Part shown: in pieces, positions 36,077 to 45,097 of the stretch | Numbering within the stretch: position 1 is the first letter of the stretch | Layout of the letters: each line of letters starts with the position of its first letter | Assembly (NCBI RefSeq): GCF_002929705.1 | Contig: NZ_PJIN01000001.1 | Location: 434,001 to 498,000, forward strand | Source: Arthrobacter sp. N199823 | GTDB taxonomy: Bacteria; Actinomycetota; Actinomycetes; Actinomycetales; Micrococcaceae | DNA length: 64,000 nucleotides | Direction: 5' to 3' | The notes under the pieces: generated by a model | The model's input: the letters and a program-made list of their open reading frames with translations, nothing else | Database searches by the model: none | What the model was told of the DNA's origin: nothing | Position numbers and translations under genes: made by a program

Positions 36077-37198
36077 ATGGAAAGTATCATGGTCTCAAAT
36101 TCAGGATCCCTCCATCGGCAAACACTGGTAAACACCGGTGAACCACTGAGGGTTGCAGTCATAGGCGCAGGTTACTGGGGGCCCAACCTAGCTCGAAACT
36201 TCAAGGCAAGCCCAGACTGGGAGCTGTCCGCCATTGTGGATCAGGATCTCGCCCGGGCGCTGAAGGTGGCTGGCCCATTGGGCGATGTGCCGGTCTTCGA
36301 ATCATTGACGGCGCTGTTCGGCGCAATCGAGATTGACGCCGTCGCGATTGCCACGCCGGCGCGCACCCACCACCTCGTCGCTCTGCAGGCACTCGAGGCA
36401 GGAAAACACGTTTTGGTGGAGAAGCCGCTGGCCGCCAGCCGAGAGTTGGGGCTGCAAATGGTCCAGGCAGCGGCAGATGGCGGCCTGATCCTGATGGCGG
36501 ACCACACCTACTGCTACACGCCTGCCGCCCTGAAAATTAGGGAACTGATCGAAGCCGACGAGCTCGGTGAGATCCTGTTCATTGATTCCGTCCGGATCAA
36601 CCTGGGTCTTGTCCAGCCCGACGTCGATGTGTTTTGGGATCTGGCACCCCACGATCTATCAGTCATTGACTTCATCCTGCCAGGCGGTCTAGCGCCGGAG
36701 TCGGTTGCCGCGCACGGTGCCGATCCCTTGGGAACGGGCAAAGCATGTGTGGGTCATTTGACCTTCGCCTTGCCCAACAATGCGATGGCGCATATCAACG
36801 TCAACTGGCTCAGCCCAACCAAGATTCGCCAAATGATCATAGGCGGGACCAAACGGACCCTGGTGTGGGATGACCTTGTGCCCCAGCAACGGATCAGCGT
36901 CTATGACCGCGGCATCAACTTTGAGAAGGCCGGTACTTCCGCGGCCCAGCGCAAGGCACAAGCCATCTCCTACCGACTGGGAGATACCTGGTCGCCAGCA
37001 CTTCCCGAAAAAGAAGCACTGGGGCTGATGGTTGCGGAGTTTGCGGAAAGCATTCGTCAGGGGCGGCCTTCGCGTACCAGCGGCCTGGCTGGGATGCGGG
37101 TTCTCAATGTTTTGGAGGCTGCAAGCCGCAGCCTTGCACTTGGCGGGGAAAAAAGCTTCGTCGCCAGCAATGACGTTCAACTGGAGGGAACACGATGA
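36077..37198 (+). CDS. Gfo/Idh/MocA family sugar dehydrogenase
   Basis: A 373-residue NAD(P)-dependent oxidoreductase. Rossmann motif VAVIGAGYWGPNLARNF (about 25-41), the family lysine motif VLVEKPLAA, and the C-terminal beta-sheet domain with HINVNWLSPTKIRQM. Resembles WlbA/WbpB-type enzymes that oxidise C3 of UDP-activated N-acetylhexosaminuronic acid ahead of a DegT aminotransferase. ATG at 36077, or 12 nt later at 36089. Its stop overlaps the start of the SDR epimerase gene by 4 bp. Confidence 0.82.
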   Translation: MESIMVSNSGSLHRQTLVNTGEPLRVAVIGAGYWGPNLARNFKASPDWELSAIVDQDLARALKVAGPLGDVPVFESLTALFGAIEIDAVAIATPARTHHLVALQALEAGKHVLVEKPLAASRELGLQMVQAAADGGLILMADHTYCYTPAALKIRELIEADELGEILFIDSVRINLGLVQPDVDVFWDLAPHDLSVIDFILPGGLAPESVAAHGADPLGTGKACVGHLTFALPNNAMAHINVNWLSPTKIRQMIIGGTKRTLVWDDLVPQQRISVYDRGINFEKAGTSAAQRKAQAISYRLGDTWSPALPEKEALGLMVAEFAESIRQGRPSRTSGLAGMRVLNVLEAASRSLALGGEKSFVASNDVQLEGTR

Positions 37199-38196
37199 GC
37201 AAGCTCGAAGGCGCAAATATTCTAGTGACGGGCGGGGCCGGAACCATCGGCTCCACCATCGTTGACCAGCTGCTGGAGGCCGGGGCCGCCCATGTTGATG
37301 TGCTGGACAATCTGGTCCGCGGACGCAGAGGAAACCTGGCGCAGGCGCTGGCCACAGGCAAGGTGGCCCTTCATGAGACGGATCTGCGTGACCGTGACGC
37401 CGTCCATGACCTGACCCGCGGCAAAGACATTGTGTTCCACCAGGCAGCCATCCGCATCACCCAGTGTGCTGAAGAACCCCGGCTGGCTCTGGAGGTCCTG
37501 GTCGATGGCACCTTCAACGTCATTGAGGCAGCTGCGGAGCACAAGGTTGGCAAGCTCATCGCCGCTTCCAGCGCCTCGGTCTACGGAATGGCAGAGGCGT
37601 TCCCCACCACCGAACGCCATCACCATCACAACAATGACACCTTCTACGGGGCAGCCAAGTCCTTCAACGAGGGAATGATCCGTAGCTTCAGGGCAATGAC
37701 GGGTCTGGATTACGTCCTGCTGCGGTACTTCAACGTTTACGGTCCCCGCATGGACGTCCACGGCCTGTACACGGAGGTGCTGGTGCGCTGGATGGAACGG
37801 ATTGTCGATGGCCAGCCTCCGCTGATCTTCGGTGATGGACAGCAGACCATGGACTTCGCCTACACGGTGGACATTGCCAGGTCCAACATTTTGGCCGCTG
37901 CCAGCGACGTCAATGAAGGTGTCTACAACATTGCCAGTGGAACCGAAACATCGCTGTTGGAGCTGGCCCAAGCACTCTTGCGGGTCATGGATTCCTCGCT
38001 CCACGTCGAACACGGTCCGGAGCGTGCCGTCAACGGGGTGGTTCGGCGACTGGCGGATGTTTCCGCTGCAAGGACGGATCTGGGGTTTGAGGCCTCCACA
38101 CAATTGGAGGACGGGCTCCGGGAACTTGTTGACTGGTGGCGGCCGTTGCGTGAAGAAATTGCCGCTGGCCGATCCGTCGGGGCAGGTTCGCGATGA
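37195..38196 (+). CDS. NAD-dependent nucleotide-sugar epimerase/dehydratase (SDR)
   Basis: A 333-residue extended SDR. NAD motif VTGGAGTIGSTIVDQLL (11-27), SSASVYGMAEAFP, and the catalytic YGAAK (YxxxK), with RYFNVYGPRMDVHG further on. No Thr-Asp-Glu dehydratase triad is visible (SSASVYG instead of TDEVYG), so a 4-epimerase role on a UDP-sugar is more likely than 4,6-dehydration. An unusual run of four histidines (ERHHHHNNDTFYG) precedes the active-site tyrosine. Coupled at both ends by ATGA overlaps. Confidence 0.85.
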   Translation: MSKLEGANILVTGGAGTIGSTIVDQLLEAGAAHVDVLDNLVRGRRGNLAQALATGKVALHETDLRDRDAVHDLTRGKDIVFHQAAIRITQCAEEPRLALEVLVDGTFNVIEAAAEHKVGKLIAASSASVYGMAEAFPTTERHHHHNNDTFYGAAKSFNEGMIRSFRAMTGLDYVLLRYFNVYGPRMDVHGLYTEVLVRWMERIVDGQPPLIFGDGQQTMDFAYTVDIARSNILAAASDVNEGVYNIASGTETSLLELAQALLRVMDSSLHVEHGPERAVNGVVRRLADVSAARTDLGFEASTQLEDGLRELVDWWRPLREEIAAGRSVGAGSR

Positions 38197-39365
38197 GTAT
38201 TTCCGCAGCACACGATGTGGCGGCGCTCCCGCGCATCAATGTCATGAAGCCGTGGCTGGGCACAGAGGAAGCTGATGCCGTGGCAGCAGTCATTGCCTCA
38301 GGATGGGTAGCTCAGGGCCCCAAGGTGGCCCAATTCGAGGCCGAGTTTGCGGCAGCACAGCAGGCAGCTTCGGCTGTCGCCACCTCAAATTGCACGACGG
38401 CGCTGCACCTCGCTTTGGTGGTGGCCGGGATCAAGGCGGGTGACGACGTCGTGCTTCCTTCGTTCTCCTTCATCGCCACAGCCAACGCGGCTACCTACGT
38501 GGGTGCCAGGCCGGTCTTTTGTGATGTGGAAGCGGCCACCGGCAATGTCACCGCAGAAACCATCGCCGCCGCCCTCACCAAATGGACGAAAGCCGTGATC
38601 GTGGTAGATCAAGGCGGCATGCCCGTGGATCTGGAACCGATCCGGGCCCTGTGCGATCCGCAGGGGATTGTGGTTATTGAGGATGCCGCCTGTGGCGCCG
38701 GGTCCACGTACCATGGCCGGCCTGTGGGAGCAGGGGCCGAGCTCGCGGCGTGGTCTTTCCATCCGCGCAAGATCCTGACCACGGGGGAGGGCGGCATGCT
38801 CACCAGCTCCCGCCTCGAATGGGCGCAGCGGGCCGCGAAGCTGCGCGAACATTCCATGAGCGCGTCGGCCGCCAGCAGGCATACCTCGGTGCTGGCCCCA
38901 CCGGAGGAATACACAGAAATTGGCTTCAACTTCCGCATGACAGACATGCAAGCGGCAGTTGGTTTGGTTCAGTTGGGCCGGCTCCCCGAAGCCGTGGCGC
39001 AGCGTCGGCGGATCGTGGCACGCTACACGGAAGCCTTGGCGCACGTACCGGGCCTGCGGCTTGCTCAGGACCCCACCTATGGAACCAGTAACTTCCAATC
39101 GTTCTGGATGGAAGTGCTTCCAGGGTTTGGCAGCACCCGTGAGGAGCTGCTGGAACATCTGGCCCATCAGGGCGTTTCGGCCCGACGCGGCATCATGGCA
39201 GCGCACCGCCAGCCGGCCTATGCAGAGATGGACTGCGGGGCGGCGGAGCTATCAGTCACCGAACGGCTCACAGAGAACACCCTGATCCTGCCGGTCTACC
39301 ACCAGTTCACCGAAGCCGAGCAGGACCGCGTCATTGACGCCGTGAAATCCGCGGGGAGGCACTAG
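38193..39365 (+). CDS. DegT/DnrJ/EryC1 sugar aminotransferase 1
   Basis: A 390-residue PLP enzyme. The aldimine lysine is Lys193 in WSFHPRKILTTGEGGML; PLP-phosphate and ring contacts are in SNCTTALHLAL, VVIEDAACGAGSTYHG and the C-terminal FNFRMTDMQAAVGLVQL. The SFHPRK context is that of PglE/PseC-like enzymes that aminate C4 of UDP-4-keto sugars. The PglD-type acetyltransferase follows 2 nt after its stop, matching that pairing. It overlaps the epimerase stop (ATGA). Confidence 0.88.
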   Translation: MSISAAHDVAALPRINVMKPWLGTEEADAVAAVIASGWVAQGPKVAQFEAEFAAAQQAASAVATSNCTTALHLALVVAGIKAGDDVVLPSFSFIATANAATYVGARPVFCDVEAATGNVTAETIAAALTKWTKAVIVVDQGGMPVDLEPIRALCDPQGIVVIEDAACGAGSTYHGRPVGAGAELAAWSFHPRKILTTGEGGMLTSSRLEWAQRAAKLREHSMSASAASRHTSVLAPPEEYTEIGFNFRMTDMQAAVGLVQLGRLPEAVAQRRRIVARYTEALAHVPGLRLAQDPTYGTSNFQSFWMEVLPGFGSTREELLEHLAHQGVSARRGIMAAHRQPAYAEMDCGAAELSVTERLTENTLILPVYHQFTEAEQDRVIDAVKSAGRH

Positions 39366-39367
39366 CC

Positions 39368-40045
39368 ATGGCGGATCTGATCCTGATCGCCGCCAGCGGG
39401 CTGGCCCGCGAAGTCCTTGCCTCCACGCGTTCGGCAGGAACAGCGTCGGTCATTGGATTTCTTGATGACGACCCTGCGCTCGCCGGTACTTTGCTGAACG
39501 GTATTCCAGTGCTTGGCCCCATCGCCAACGCAGTGAACTACCCGGCCGCCCAATTTGTTGTGTGCGCAGGCAAGGGGTTGGTTAGGGATCAGATCGTCCG
39601 ACGGTTGCAACTCCTTGGCGTCGAAGCCGGTCGCTATGCCACAGTCATTGATGCCACGGCCGTGGTCCCGTCTGGAACGGTGGTGGGGGAGGGCAGTATC
39701 TTGCTCGCCAACGTGGTTCTGACGGCGGAAGTCCACCTGGGACGGCATGTGGTGGCGATGCCCAACGTGACCATGACGCACGACGACGAGTTGGCTGACT
39801 TTGTCACGCTGACGGCCGGTGTCTCTCTCGGCGGGGGAGTTCGGATCGGCCGATTCGCCTACCTGGGTATGAACTCCAGCGTGCGCGAACGGTGCACAGT
39901 TGGCGCCGGTGCCACGGTAGGGATGGGTGCCGCCGTCGTCCATGACGTGCCCGACGGCGAAACCTGGGTCGGCGTCCCGGCCCGCCTATTGGGGACACTC
40001 CTCGAACGCGAAAATGCCAACATTGAAAGCGGGAACCATGGCTGA
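39368..40045 (+). CDS. PglD/NeuD-type sugar O/N-acetyltransferase
   Basis: A 225-residue protein with an N-terminal Rossmann-like PglD_N domain (ADLILIAASGLAREVLAST, VIGFLDDDP) and a C-terminal left-handed beta-helix of hexapeptide repeats (VVGEGSILLANVVLTAEVHLG, VAMPNVTMTHDDELADFVTLT, VRIGRFAYLGMNSSVRE). The likely general-base histidine lies in TMTHDDEL. Uses acetyl-CoA to acetylate an amino sugar, probably the product of the preceding aminotransferase. Its stop overlaps the next gene's start by 8 nt. Confidence 0.85.
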   Translation: MADLILIAASGLAREVLASTRSAGTASVIGFLDDDPALAGTLLNGIPVLGPIANAVNYPAAQFVVCAGKGLVRDQIVRRLQLLGVEAGRYATVIDATAVVPSGTVVGEGSILLANVVLTAEVHLGRHVVAMPNVTMTHDDELADFVTLTAGVSLGGGVRIGRFAYLGMNSSVRERCTVGAGATVGMGAAVVHDVPDGETWVGVPARLLGTLLERENANIESGNHG

Positions 40046-41159
40046 GAAACTGCATATTCCATTGGTTGACTTACAAGTGCAACAAGCTGAGATTGCTGAC
40101 GATATTCGTGAGGAAATTGATGACGTCCTGTGGTCGGCGTCCTTCATTGGCGGCCCCGCTGTTGGGCGTTTCGAAAAAGCGTATGCGCAGTTCTCCGGAA
40201 CAGGGCATTGCATTGGGGTGGGCAATGGCACCGATGCTTTGGAACTAGCACTGCGGGCGAGTGGCGTGCGTGCCGGTGGAGAAGTGATCTTGCCGGCAAA
40301 TTCATTCGTTGCGACGGCGGAAGCTGTGGCACGGATGGGGGCGGTCCCGGTTTTGGTGGATGTTGATCCGCACCATCTGCTCATTGATCCGGCGAAGGTT
40401 GCCGAAGCAATGGGTCCCAAGACTCAGGCGATCGTGCCAGTCCACTTGTTTGGTCAGCTGGCGCCCATGCCGGAGATCATGGCACTTGCAGAGGGTACCG
40501 GGATAGTGGTCATTGAAGATGCCGCTCAGTCCCAAGGAGCCCAGCGTGGAGGGCAGGTGTCAGGTTCCTTTGGAACAGCCGCCGCTACCAGTTTCTATCC
40601 CGGTAAGAATCTTGGGGCAGCCGGTGACGCGGGTGCTGTGACGACTAATGACGCCGACATCGCCGCAATGGTCCGGGTGCTCGGTGCTCACGGCAGTTCT
40701 GCGAAGTATGTTCATGATGTAGTCGGCATGAACTCCCGGTTGGACACCATCCAGGCAGTGGTGCTGGATGCCAAACTCAAGCGCTTGCCCCGTTGGAATG
40801 CCATGCGGCGCGAAGCCGCCGCTCAATATGGTGACCTGCTTGCCGGCGTTTCGGAAGTGAAGTTGCCCACCGACAGGCCCGACTACGAGGACGTGTGGCA
40901 TCTATATGTAGTGCAGCTTGATGATCGTGATTCCATGGTCGATGCCCTCAATGCCGCTGGTATTGGAGCTGGCATCCACTATCCAACACCAATCCACCTG
41001 ACCAAGGCTTTCTCATTCTTGGGCAAGGGCACAGGAGACTTCCCTGTGACAGAGGCAGCGGCGGCCCGCATCATGTCCCTGCCGATCTTCCCGCACATCC
41101 TGGTGAAGCAGCAGGAACGGGTAGTCAAGACTCTGCGCGAAGCGTTGCGAGCACGGTGA
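40038..41159 (+). CDS. DegT/DnrJ/EryC1 sugar aminotransferase 2
   Basis: A 373-residue PLP enzyme starting MAEKLHIPLVDLQVQQAEI. The lysine is Lys190 in SFYPGKNLGAAGDAGAV; other blocks are GVGNGTDALELALRA, VPVHLFGQ and IEDAAQSQGA. This is the WbpE/FdtB-like branch, which typically aminates C3 of keto sugars and so pairs best with the Gfo/Idh dehydrogenase at 36077. The frame is open to 39927, but the extension overlaps the acetyltransferase and lacks similarity. Two aminotransferases of different branches in one operon suggest a diamino sugar or two amino sugars. Confidence 0.9.
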   Translation: MAEKLHIPLVDLQVQQAEIADDIREEIDDVLWSASFIGGPAVGRFEKAYAQFSGTGHCIGVGNGTDALELALRASGVRAGGEVILPANSFVATAEAVARMGAVPVLVDVDPHHLLIDPAKVAEAMGPKTQAIVPVHLFGQLAPMPEIMALAEGTGIVVIEDAAQSQGAQRGGQVSGSFGTAAATSFYPGKNLGAAGDAGAVTTNDADIAAMVRVLGAHGSSAKYVHDVVGMNSRLDTIQAVVLDAKLKRLPRWNAMRREAAAQYGDLLAGVSEVKLPTDRPDYEDVWHLYVVQLDDRDSMVDALNAAGIGAGIHYPTPIHLTKAFSFLGKGTGDFPVTEAAAARIMSLPIFPHILVKQQERVVKTLREALRAR

Positions 41160-41166
41160 ATTCTCC

Positions 41167-42630
41167 ATGACGGCGCCACTTCGAGTGAAGAATCCAGCGA
41201 CACCCACGGCATCCAGAGCATTCATGCTGAGCCTGCTCAACACCATCATTTCCCGTTTCGGCACCATCGGGATTGGTATTGCGCTGGCTAGGCTGCTGGG
41301 TCCGGAACAGTTCGGTACCTATGCCATAGCGTTTGTGGCACTCATAGCCATATTGAGCTTCAACGAACTGGGTGTCAGCTTGGCCATTGTCCGCTGGCCG
41401 GGAGATCCCAAGGAAATTGCTGGAACAGTCACCACAATTTCCGTGGTCAGCAGCACAGTCATCTTTATTGGTGCGTATCTAGGCGCACCGTACTTCGCGG
41501 CGGCCATGGGGGATGCCGAAGCCACCAATGTGGTCCGGGTCATCGCCACCTGTGTTGTCATCAATGGCGCCGTTGCTACGCCTGCTGCTCTGATGCAGCG
41601 GGACTTTCTGCAAGGCCGGCGAATGGTCATTGACCAGGTCAACGTCTGGCTGGGAGCCATAGTATCGGTGCTGCTCGTGGTTGCCGGGCTCGGGGCCATG
41701 AGCCTGGCCATTGGGCGGGTGCTGGCGAGTGTTGTGGCAGCAATCATGTTCATCAAGTACTCACCGCTGCCTGTTCGATTTGGCTTCAACAAGGATAAAT
41801 TGCGTCCGCTGCTGGTGTTTGGCCTGCCCTTGGCCGGTTCCAGCATCGTGGTTTTTGCTGTTGGATATGCGGACCAGATAGTGGCCGGGCGGATTCTTGG
41901 GGCCACGGCGTTGGGCTTTTACGTTCTTGCCTTCAACCTTTCGAGTTGGCCCACCAGCATCTTCTCCCAGCCCCTCCGAGGTGTTGCGCCACCCGTGTTC
42001 GCAAAGCTGCAGCACGATCCGCCAGCCATGCGCTCCGCCATGTTGTCGCTGACAGGGGTAGTCACGGCGGCAGTGATCCCGGTGGTGGCCGTCATGGCGG
42101 GTGTCGCAGTGCCGCTGGTGACTTTTGTTTACGGAACTCCGTGGGTTCCGGCTGCAACGGCGCTTGTCTGGCTCGCCGCCTTTGCTGCCTTCAGGATCCT
42201 GTTTGAACTGGTCTACGACTACCTAGTGGTTTTGGGTAGCTCAGGACCGATCTTCAAGGTGCAGATTCTCTGGCTGCTGATCCTAATTCCTGCACTGCTT
42301 GCCGGCGCACACTGGGGTGGGCTGGCCGGATTGGCGGCGGCACCGGTTGCCGTGGCCGCTCTGGTGGTACTGCCGATCTACCTGAAGATGCTCAAGTCCC
42401 GGGGATTCCGTCTAACCGACTTTGCGGCCAAGGTGTGGCCGGCCGTGGTGGCTGTGGTGCCAGTAGCGGTTGGCAGTCGTTTTCTGGCACTAACCATTGA
42501 GACTGACTGGCTGGCGGTTCTTGCTGCAGCTGGGCTCGGAATAGTGGCCATGGTGCTGTTACTCATTGCTGACCGTAAGGACCTCATTGCCATTCGCAAC
42601 TGGGGCAAGGAACAGGAGACGGTAGCGTGA
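41167..42630 (+). CDS. Lipopolysaccharide/polysaccharide flippase (Wzx-like, MATE/PST superfamily)
   Basis: A 487-residue protein with about 12-14 hydrophobic helices spread along its length and a basic N-terminus. The FNTIISRFGTIGIGIALARLLGPEQFGTY-like opening (split here as NTIISRFGTIGIG and LLGPEQFGTYAI) is typical of the polysaccharide synthase/Wzx family. It should move the lipid-linked repeat unit across the membrane for the polymerase. ATG 7 bp after the previous stop; its own stop overlaps the following GTG start (GTGA). Confidence 0.88.
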   Translation: MTAPLRVKNPATPTASRAFMLSLLNTIISRFGTIGIGIALARLLGPEQFGTYAIAFVALIAILSFNELGVSLAIVRWPGDPKEIAGTVTTISVVSSTVIFIGAYLGAPYFAAAMGDAEATNVVRVIATCVVINGAVATPAALMQRDFLQGRRMVIDQVNVWLGAIVSVLLVVAGLGAMSLAIGRVLASVVAAIMFIKYSPLPVRFGFNKDKLRPLLVFGLPLAGSSIVVFAVGYADQIVAGRILGATALGFYVLAFNLSSWPTSIFSQPLRGVAPPVFAKLQHDPPAMRSAMLSLTGVVTAAVIPVVAVMAGVAVPLVTFVYGTPWVPAATALVWLAAFAAFRILFELVYDYLVVLGSSGPIFKVQILWLLILIPALLAGAHWGGLAGLAAAPVAVAALVVLPIYLKMLKSRGFRLTDFAAKVWPAVVAVVPVAVGSRFLALTIETDWLAVLAAAGLGIVAMVLLLIADRKDLIAIRNWGKEQETVA

Positions 42631-43880
42631 AGATTCTTGTCTATCCGCATGACATGGCCATTGGTGGTAGCCAGCTTAACGCCATCGAACTGGCGGGCGC
42701 TGTAAAGGCGCTGGGCCATGATGTTGTAGTTTATGGTCAGCCTGGGCCGTTGGTGGACCGGGTGAGTGAATTAGGTCTGGAGTTCATACCGTCACCGGCA
42801 GTTCATCGCCGGCCCACGCCAAGTGTAGCTAGTCATTTGCGCCGGGTTGTGAAGGAACGCGGCATCGATGTGGTTCACGCCTACGAATGGCCGCCAGCTC
42901 TCGAAGCGGCTCTAGCGTGTGCGGGCTCATCGGGGGCCGTGGCTACTACCACTGTCATGTCCATGTCAGTTGCCCCGTTCATCCCTGCAAATATGCCGTT
43001 GTTGGTGGGTACCGAACAGATTCTTGCGGTTGAGCGTGCACGAGGCAGGGAACAGGTGGGGTTGCTCGAGCCGCCCGTGGATATGGTGCTCAACGACGCC
43101 GAGATCAATTTCCAATCAGATAAATTTCTTGCAGAGCTCGGCGCAGATACGGAAACTTTTACCGTCTCGATAGTTTCCCGACTAGCCCACGAAATGAAGC
43201 TCGAAGGCATCCTATGCGCAATTACGGCCGTTGGCTGGCTCAATTCTTTGCATCCGGTCCAGCTCATCATCACTGGAGACGGACCGGCAAGGAATGAGGT
43301 CCAAGCCCAGGCACAGGCAATCAATGAGGCCCTAGGAGTTCAGCGGATCTTTCTCGCTGGGGAAATGGATGATCCCCGAGCTGCTTACGCTTGCGCGGAT
43401 GTCAGCATCGGCATGGGAGGCTCGGCATTACGAGCCATGGCCTTTGGGTCTCCGTTGATTGTGCAGGGCGAACAGGGGTTCTGGCAGTTGCTGGACGAGT
43501 CCTCAGTTCAGACTTTTCTGTGGCAAGGCTGGTACGGAGTTGGTTCGGGAAGCGAAGGGTCCGTTGAGGCTTTGGCGGAGACTCTTGAAAGCTTGTTCGA
43601 GGCGCCCACATTGCGCACCCACCTTGGAGAGTACGCTCGGGCACTCGTGCAAGAGCGCTTTTCGCTAGAAGTTGCCGCACAGAAGCAAGTGGCTTTCTAT
43701 CAACAGGCTGTGGCCGCACCTCGGTCGCAAACACGAAGCAAGATTGGGCATGCAGGTACTTCGGCCAGGCGTTTCCTGAGCTACAAAACAAGCCAACTCA
43801 AGGCGAAGATTGCAGGCCGGTATTCACTGGATGACTTCAACGCCCATCCCGTCGCTCAGAACAAGCAGGTGCAGAAATGA
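42627..43880 (+). CDS. Glycosyltransferase family 4-like protein
   Basis: A 417-residue GT-B enzyme beginning MKILVYPHDMAIGGSQLNAIELA with the usual glycine-rich acceptor loop. The C-terminal domain has VSIVSRLAHEMKLEGIL, LIITGDGPAR and ADVSIGMGGSALRAMAFGSPLIV; the normal E-x7-E motif is only partly recognisable (GSALRAMAFG). A basic C-terminal tail may bind the membrane. GTG start. Donor and acceptor are unknown. Coupled to its neighbours on both sides. Confidence 0.8.
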   Translation: MKILVYPHDMAIGGSQLNAIELAGAVKALGHDVVVYGQPGPLVDRVSELGLEFIPSPAVHRRPTPSVASHLRRVVKERGIDVVHAYEWPPALEAALACAGSSGAVATTTVMSMSVAPFIPANMPLLVGTEQILAVERARGREQVGLLEPPVDMVLNDAEINFQSDKFLAELGADTETFTVSIVSRLAHEMKLEGILCAITAVGWLNSLHPVQLIITGDGPARNEVQAQAQAINEALGVQRIFLAGEMDDPRAAYACADVSIGMGGSALRAMAFGSPLIVQGEQGFWQLLDESSVQTFLWQGWYGVGSGSEGSVEALAETLESLFEAPTLRTHLGEYARALVQERFSLEVAAQKQVAFYQQAVAAPRSQTRSKIGHAGTSARRFLSYKTSQLKAKIAGRYSLDDFNAHPVAQNKQVQK

Positions 43881-45019
43881 ATTCCACGTCCGGGCACCTT
43901 GTCGTGATGATCGCAGGAAGCCGGTGGGAAAACACTCGAGGAACCGACCATCGATTGGCGGAAGCATTGGCGAAGAGGTCGTTGGTGCTGTGGGTGGATC
44001 CACCGGTGCCGTTGGCCGGGCCGGCATCCGGCGGGTGCCCCCCGATTCGGCCCGGGTACGCCTTGGACGGTCTGAAACCAGGGTTGTTGCGCCTGCGTGT
44101 TGCGGCTCCTCCCGGATTCACTAGGCCCTTGCTTCGAAGCGTGGCCAACAAGCTTGTTGGCAGGGCAATCCGCGCAACACTTCAGACGTTGCCCATGGAA
44201 CTCAGCGCAACAGTGCTGCTCTCACCGCGAGAAGTGTTCCCCACTGGACTGGGCGGCACAAAGGTACTGCACGTAACTGACGATTGGATTGCTGGATCGG
44301 CCATGATGGGGTTATCGGAGCAGAAGGTCGCGGAAACGTTGCAGCGCAACATCGACACAGCCGATGTTGTCTGCGTTGTGTCTCCGTCATTGAGTGGCCT
44401 GATCACACAACGAAACCCGAACAAGACGCCAGTAGTTTTGCCAAACGGCTGCCTTCCAGCACATAGTCATGGGTCCAGAAGGAGCCACCGCCGGGCAGCG
44501 GCTGCGCTTGTAGGGCAGCTCAATGAGAGGTTGGATTTTGATTTGCTGGATCAACTGGTCAGCAGCGGTGTCAAAATTGAAGTCATCGGACCCCGACGCG
44601 AACGGGACCCCCGATCACGGCAGCGCTTGGACAAGTTCCTGACGTCAGATGGTGTGTCCTGGCTGGGAGAAATTTCTGAAGACGATGCTTTTGCTCGCAT
44701 GAGCACGATGGCAGTGGGGATCACACCATATTCAGATAACGCCTTCAACCGTGCCAGCTTCCCCATTAAAACCCTTGACTACCTTGCGGCCGGAATGCAG
44801 GTTGTGAGTTCAGATTTGCCAGCGGCACGATGGCTCAATAGTGAGTGGGTGGATGTTGCTGATTCACGGGGCGATTTTGTTTCACTTGTTCACCAAGCCC
44901 TGAACGCGGACCAATCTGAAGAAGACGTTGCTTCACGCCGTAGCTTTGCCGCTGGGCATACTTGGGACTCCAGAGCTAAACAGCTGTTGGCATTGATAGC
45001 TGTAGGTGACCATTCGTGA
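43877..45019 (+). CDS. Glycosyltransferase, TuaH-like
   Basis: A 380-residue GT-B fold protein. MIAGSRWENTRGTDHRLAEAL opens it; KVLHVTDDWIAGSAMMG and CVVSPSL resemble the TuaH/teichuronic-acid group of transferases. The C-terminal nucleotide-sugar part has LVGQLNERLDFDLL and SFPIKTLDYLAAGMQVVSSDLP. The family label is from motif resemblance only. ATGA overlap with the previous gene. Last member of the unbroken coupled chain; a 78-nt gap follows. Confidence 0.75.
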   Translation: MNSTSGHLVVMIAGSRWENTRGTDHRLAEALAKRSLVLWVDPPVPLAGPASGGCPPIRPGYALDGLKPGLLRLRVAAPPGFTRPLLRSVANKLVGRAIRATLQTLPMELSATVLLSPREVFPTGLGGTKVLHVTDDWIAGSAMMGLSEQKVAETLQRNIDTADVVCVVSPSLSGLITQRNPNKTPVVLPNGCLPAHSHGSRRSHRRAAAALVGQLNERLDFDLLDQLVSSGVKIEVIGPRRERDPRSRQRLDKFLTSDGVSWLGEISEDDAFARMSTMAVGITPYSDNAFNRASFPIKTLDYLAAGMQVVSSDLPAARWLNSEWVDVADSRGDFVSLVHQALNADQSEEDVASRRSFAAGHTWDSRAKQLLALIAVGDHS

Positions 45020-45097
45020 CACCTGGCTGCAACCTCCCCAAGAGTCCAATCAACATGTTCAGCTATGCCAAAGACCGGCGTGAAAGGGTGATGGACC

